Below are positions 61,866 to 64,000 of a stretch of 64,000 nucleotides of DNA, piece after piece. Positions within the stretch are counted from its first letter, which is position 1; every line of letters begins with the position of its first letter. The DNA comes from Lawsonella clevelandensis (GTDB taxonomy: Bacteria; Actinomycetota; Actinomycetes; Mycobacteriales; Mycobacteriaceae), in NCBI RefSeq assembly GCF_001293125.1, contig NZ_CP009312.1, forward strand, positions 1,029,447 to 1,093,446, in the 5' to 3' direction. Made by a program: the position numbers and the translations under genes. Below the pieces are notes generated by a model. The model had not been told where the DNA came from. It did no database searches and saw nothing but the letters and a program-made list of their open reading frames with translations.

Positions 61866-62666
61866 TTAACGCTCGAAGCAGTGCTCCGCCGCCGGGAACG
61901 TGCCCGCCTCCACCTCTTCCCGGTAGGCGCGAGCAGCCGCCGTCATCTCTGCCCCCACCTCGGCAAACACCTTCACAAAACGTGGGCGGCGGCCACCCTG
62001 CGGCACCGCCATAGCGTCATGCCACACCAGCACCTGTGCGTCCGTATCCGGGCCAGCCCCAATTCCCACTGTCGGAATAGCCAACGTCTCCGTGGCTTCC
62101 TTCGCCACCTCCGCCGGCACCATCTCCAACACCACCGCGCTGGCCCCCGCCTCCTGCACGGCATGCGCATCCGCCAACAACTGTGCGGCAGCGTCACCCC
62201 GCCCCTGCACCTTAAACCCACCCAGGGCATGCACGGACTGCGGCGTAAACCCAATATGGGCCATCACCGGAATACCCGCGTTCACCAGCGCGCGGATCCG
62301 GCCCGCCATCCGCAAGCCGCCCTCAATCTTCACCATCTGCGCCCCCGACTGGCGCATCATCTGCACCGAAGACGCAATAGCCTGCTCATCCGACGCCTCA
62401 TAGGTGCCGAATGGCAAATCCGCCACCACCAGCGCCTGCGGGGCACCCCGCACCACGCCGCGAGCCAAGAAAATCATCTCGTCCAGCGTCACCCGGGTGG
62501 TGGTGTCGTAGCCATACACCACATTCGCGGCAGAATCCCCCACCAACAACACCGGAATGTCGGCGGCCGCAAAAGCGCGGGCAGTGGAGTAGTCGTAGGC
62601 AGTCAACATGGCCCACTTGTGGCCATCCTGCTTCCATTGGGCAAGGTCCAAAACGCGTGTGTGCAT
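61866..62666 (-). CDS. panB: 3-methyl-2-oxobutanoate hydroxymethyltransferase
   Basis: This 266-residue enzyme adds a hydroxymethyl group from methylene-tetrahydrofolate to ketoisovalerate, the first step to pantothenate. Signatures include [27 protein letters not shown] with the metal-binding Asp, [15 protein letters not shown] and [17 protein letters not shown]. The ATG at 62666 matches the usual start of the family; the open frame continues upstream to 62714 but without homology. It converges with nrdD and diverges from coaBC, placing two steps of CoA synthesis side by side. Confidence 0.95.
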   Translation of the reverse strand: MHTRVLDLAQWKQDGHKWAMLTAYDYSTARAFAAADIPVLLVGDSAANVVYGYDTTTRVTLDEMIFLARGVVRGAPQALVVADLPFGTYEASDEQAIASSVQMMRQSGAQMVKIEGGLRMAGRIRALVNAGIPVMAHIGFTPQSVHALGGFKVQGRGDAAAQLLADAHAVQEAGASAVVLEMVPAEVAKEATETLAIPTVGIGAGPDTDAQVLVWHDAMAVPQGGRRPRFVKVFAEVGAEMTAAARAYREEVEAGTFPAAEHCFER

Positions 62667-62764
62667 GCCTATAAGTGTGCCACTTCCCCTCAAAAAGGCC
62701 AGCTGAGACGCCACAAATACGCAACAACCCAGGAGCCGGGTAGTAAGCAGCCTAGAATAGCGTT

Positions 62765-64000
62765 ATGGCACAAGCAGGGAAGAACATTGTGGTGGGCGTT
62801 GGCGGCGGTATCGCGGCCTACAAAGCCTGCATGGTCATTCGTGAGTTCACCAAAGCTGGGCACACCGTCACCGCCATCCCCACCGCCGCAGCCGAAAGCT
62901 TCATCGGCACCGCCACCCTGGAAGCCCTCACCGGCCAGCCCGCAACCTCCAGTGTTTTCACCGGCATCCCCCAGGTGCGGCACGTCTCTGTCGGCTCCGC
63001 CGCAGATCTAGTGGTTGTCGCCCCCACCACCGCGGACCTCCTCTCCCGCATCGCCGCTGGGGCCGCCAACGACATGCTCACCACCACCCTCCTCATGGCC
63101 ACCTGCCCGGTGCTGCTCGCTCCTGCTATGCACACCCAAATGTGGGAAAACAGCCTAGTCCAGCGCAATGTCGCCACCCTCCGCGACCATGGCTACACGG
63201 TGATGGAGCCAGCAGTGGGTAGGTTGACGGGCCCCGACTCCGGCGCCGGGCGCCTGCCCGAACCTCACGAGATTGCCGACATGGCCCTCGCCCTCCTCGA
63301 AGAACAGGAGCTGGCCACCGCCCGGTCTGTACCTGCAACCGCGATGCCCCGCGACCTCACCGGACGCTACATCATCGTGACTGCCGGCGGTACCCGCGAA
63401 GCCCTCGACCCAGTCCGCTACCTGGGCAACAACTCCTCCGGCCAACAAGGCGCTGCCCTCGCCGCCTGCGCCGCCCAACGCGGCGCCCACGTCACTCTCC
63501 TCCTTGGTGCTCACGACCTCCCCTACCTTCCCGCCGGCGTGCACGTAGAACCCGTCACCAGTGCCCTCCACCTCCACCACACCCTCACCGCGCTCCTCGA
63601 CACCCACCCCGTCGATGCCGTCATCATGGCTGCTGCCGTAGCCGACTTCCGCCCCACCACCACCGCAGACACCAAACTCAAAAAGGGCACCAGCAGCGAA
63701 CCCAGCAGCATCGCACTCACCCGCAACCCCGACATCCTGGCGGACATTGTTACTCGCTACCCCCACCTCACCACCGTCGGCTTTGCTGCCGAAACCGGCG
63801 ACTCCGACCATACGGTGCTCCAACTGGGTCGTGAGAAATTCGCTCGCAAAGGCTGCCACCTGCTCATGGTCAACGAAGTGGGGTTCGACACCACCTTCGG
63901 CCAGCCCACCAACGCCGGCTGGCTGTTGGGGCGTGAAGGCGCCGAAACACGCATTCCCCGCATGTCCAAACGCGGCGTCGCCATGCGCATCCTCGACCAG
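62765..64000 (+). CDS. coaBC: Phosphopantothenoylcysteine synthetase/decarboxylase (3' end beyond window)
   Basis: The gene is open from the ATG at 62765 to the window end (412 codons), so only the end of the protein is missing. The N-terminal CoaC part has GIAAYKA near the start, the phosphate-binding region and the substrate motif PAMHTQMW. The Asn often found after PAM is His here, as also occurs in other actinobacteria. The CoaB part begins at about residue 195 with IIVTAGGTREALDPVRYLGNNSSG and continues with MAAAVADFRP, GFAAETG and MVNEVG. The bifunctional enzyme joins cysteine to 4'-phosphopantothenate and then decarboxylates it. A short divergent region separates it from panB. Confidence 0.95.
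   Translation, partial: MAQAGKNIVVGVGGGIAAYKACMVIREFTKAGHTVTAIPTAAAESFIGTATLEALTGQPATSSVFTGIPQVRHVSVGSAADLVVVAPTTADLLSRIAAGAANDMLTTTLLMATCPVLLAPAMHTQMWENSLVQRNVATLRDHGYTVMEPAVGRLTGPDSGAGRLPEPHEIADMALALLEEQELATARSVPATAMPRDLTGRYIIVTAGGTREALDPVRYLGNNSSGQQGAALAACAAQRGAHVTLLLGAHDLPYLPAGVHVEPVTSALHLHHTLTALLDTHPVDAVIMAAAVADFRPTTTADTKLKKGTSSEPSSIALTRNPDILADIVTRYPHLTTVGFAAETGDSDHTVLQLGREKFARKGCHLLMVNEVGFDTTFGQPTNAGWLLGREGAETRIPRMSKRGVAMRILDQ

Overview
The window looks like chromosomal DNA of a high-GC actinobacterium of the order Mycobacteriales (Corynebacteriales). The main evidence is the order fhaA, fhaB, pstP, rodA, pbpA, pknA, pknB, which matches the Mycobacterium tuberculosis Rv0020c-Rv0014c locus as I recall it, next to a tRNA-Leu(CAG). 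DtxR/IdeR-like and GlxR/CRP-like operators fit the same group. The many exported esterases and lipases, the KstD-like dehydrogenase and the moderate GC suggest a small-genome, lipid-using member such as Lawsonella or a lipophilic Corynebacterium. That genus guess is inference; no rRNA is present to test it.

Layout. 1-2.8 kb: a truncated exported gene and two tandem SGNH/GDSL hydrolases, the second translationally coupled to the kinase operon. 2.8-15.7 kb: the growth and division signalling cluster, read on the minus strand: fhaA, then fhaB-pstP-rodA-pbpA-pknA-PASTA kinase-pknB. It carries two PASTA kinases instead of one. 16.0-17.6 kb: a ferric-reductase-like flavoprotein, tRNA-Leu and a strong terminator. 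17.7-20.6 kb: a YhgE/Pip membrane protein coupled to an ABC ATPase with substituted motifs. 21.1-26.2 kb: a PepSY lipoprotein, then two related exported polytopic proteins of unknown function that share a C-terminal tail motif. 26.2-28.1 kb: a regulatory region with a GlxR-like and a DtxR-like box, then an unrecognised histidine-rich protein. 28.1-31.8 kb: GH25 muramidase, CocE/NonD hydrolase, small DUF4298 protein. 32.2-39.3 kb: leuS, a small lipoprotein, a truncated pirin, an acyltransferase, ferritin with a DtxR-like box, a minisatellite and an SDR enzyme. 39.5-44.5 kb: exported monoacylglycerol-lipase-like enzyme, an unknown exported protein, a leftover fragment of a second lipase gene, and a Tat-exported metallophosphoesterase. 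44.7-48.7 kb: KstD-like flavoprotein and acetyl-CoA synthetase. 49.0-54.8 kb: a lipoprotein and a complete oligopeptide ABC importer operon. 55.0-58.8 kb: two more SGNH proteins, one lacking key residues, and a LIP-family lipase. 59.8-64.0 kb: anaerobic ribonucleotide reductase, panB, and coaBC running off the end.

How the genes fit together. The pkn cluster sets phospho-signalling and septal or polar peptidoglycan synthesis. The exported hydrolases (four full-length SGNH proteins, LIP lipase, lipase-like hydrolase, CocE-type hydrolase, phosphatase) point to scavenging of host or envelope lipids. Acs, the KstD-like enzyme and the peptide importer fit growth on acetate, lipid-derived compounds and peptides. 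panB and coaBC feed CoA synthesis. Class III RNR and CRP-like boxes fit life with little oxygen.

I saw no insertion sequences, integrases, prophage genes, CRISPR arrays or rRNA. Gene decay shows as a truncated pirin, a lipase fragment and a possible 3' gene end near 31.9 kb. The best candidates for undescribed biology are the exported polytopic pair at 21.9-26.2 kb, the iron-box-linked histidine-rich protein at 26.8-28.1 kb, and the altered ABC ATPase/YhgE pair.
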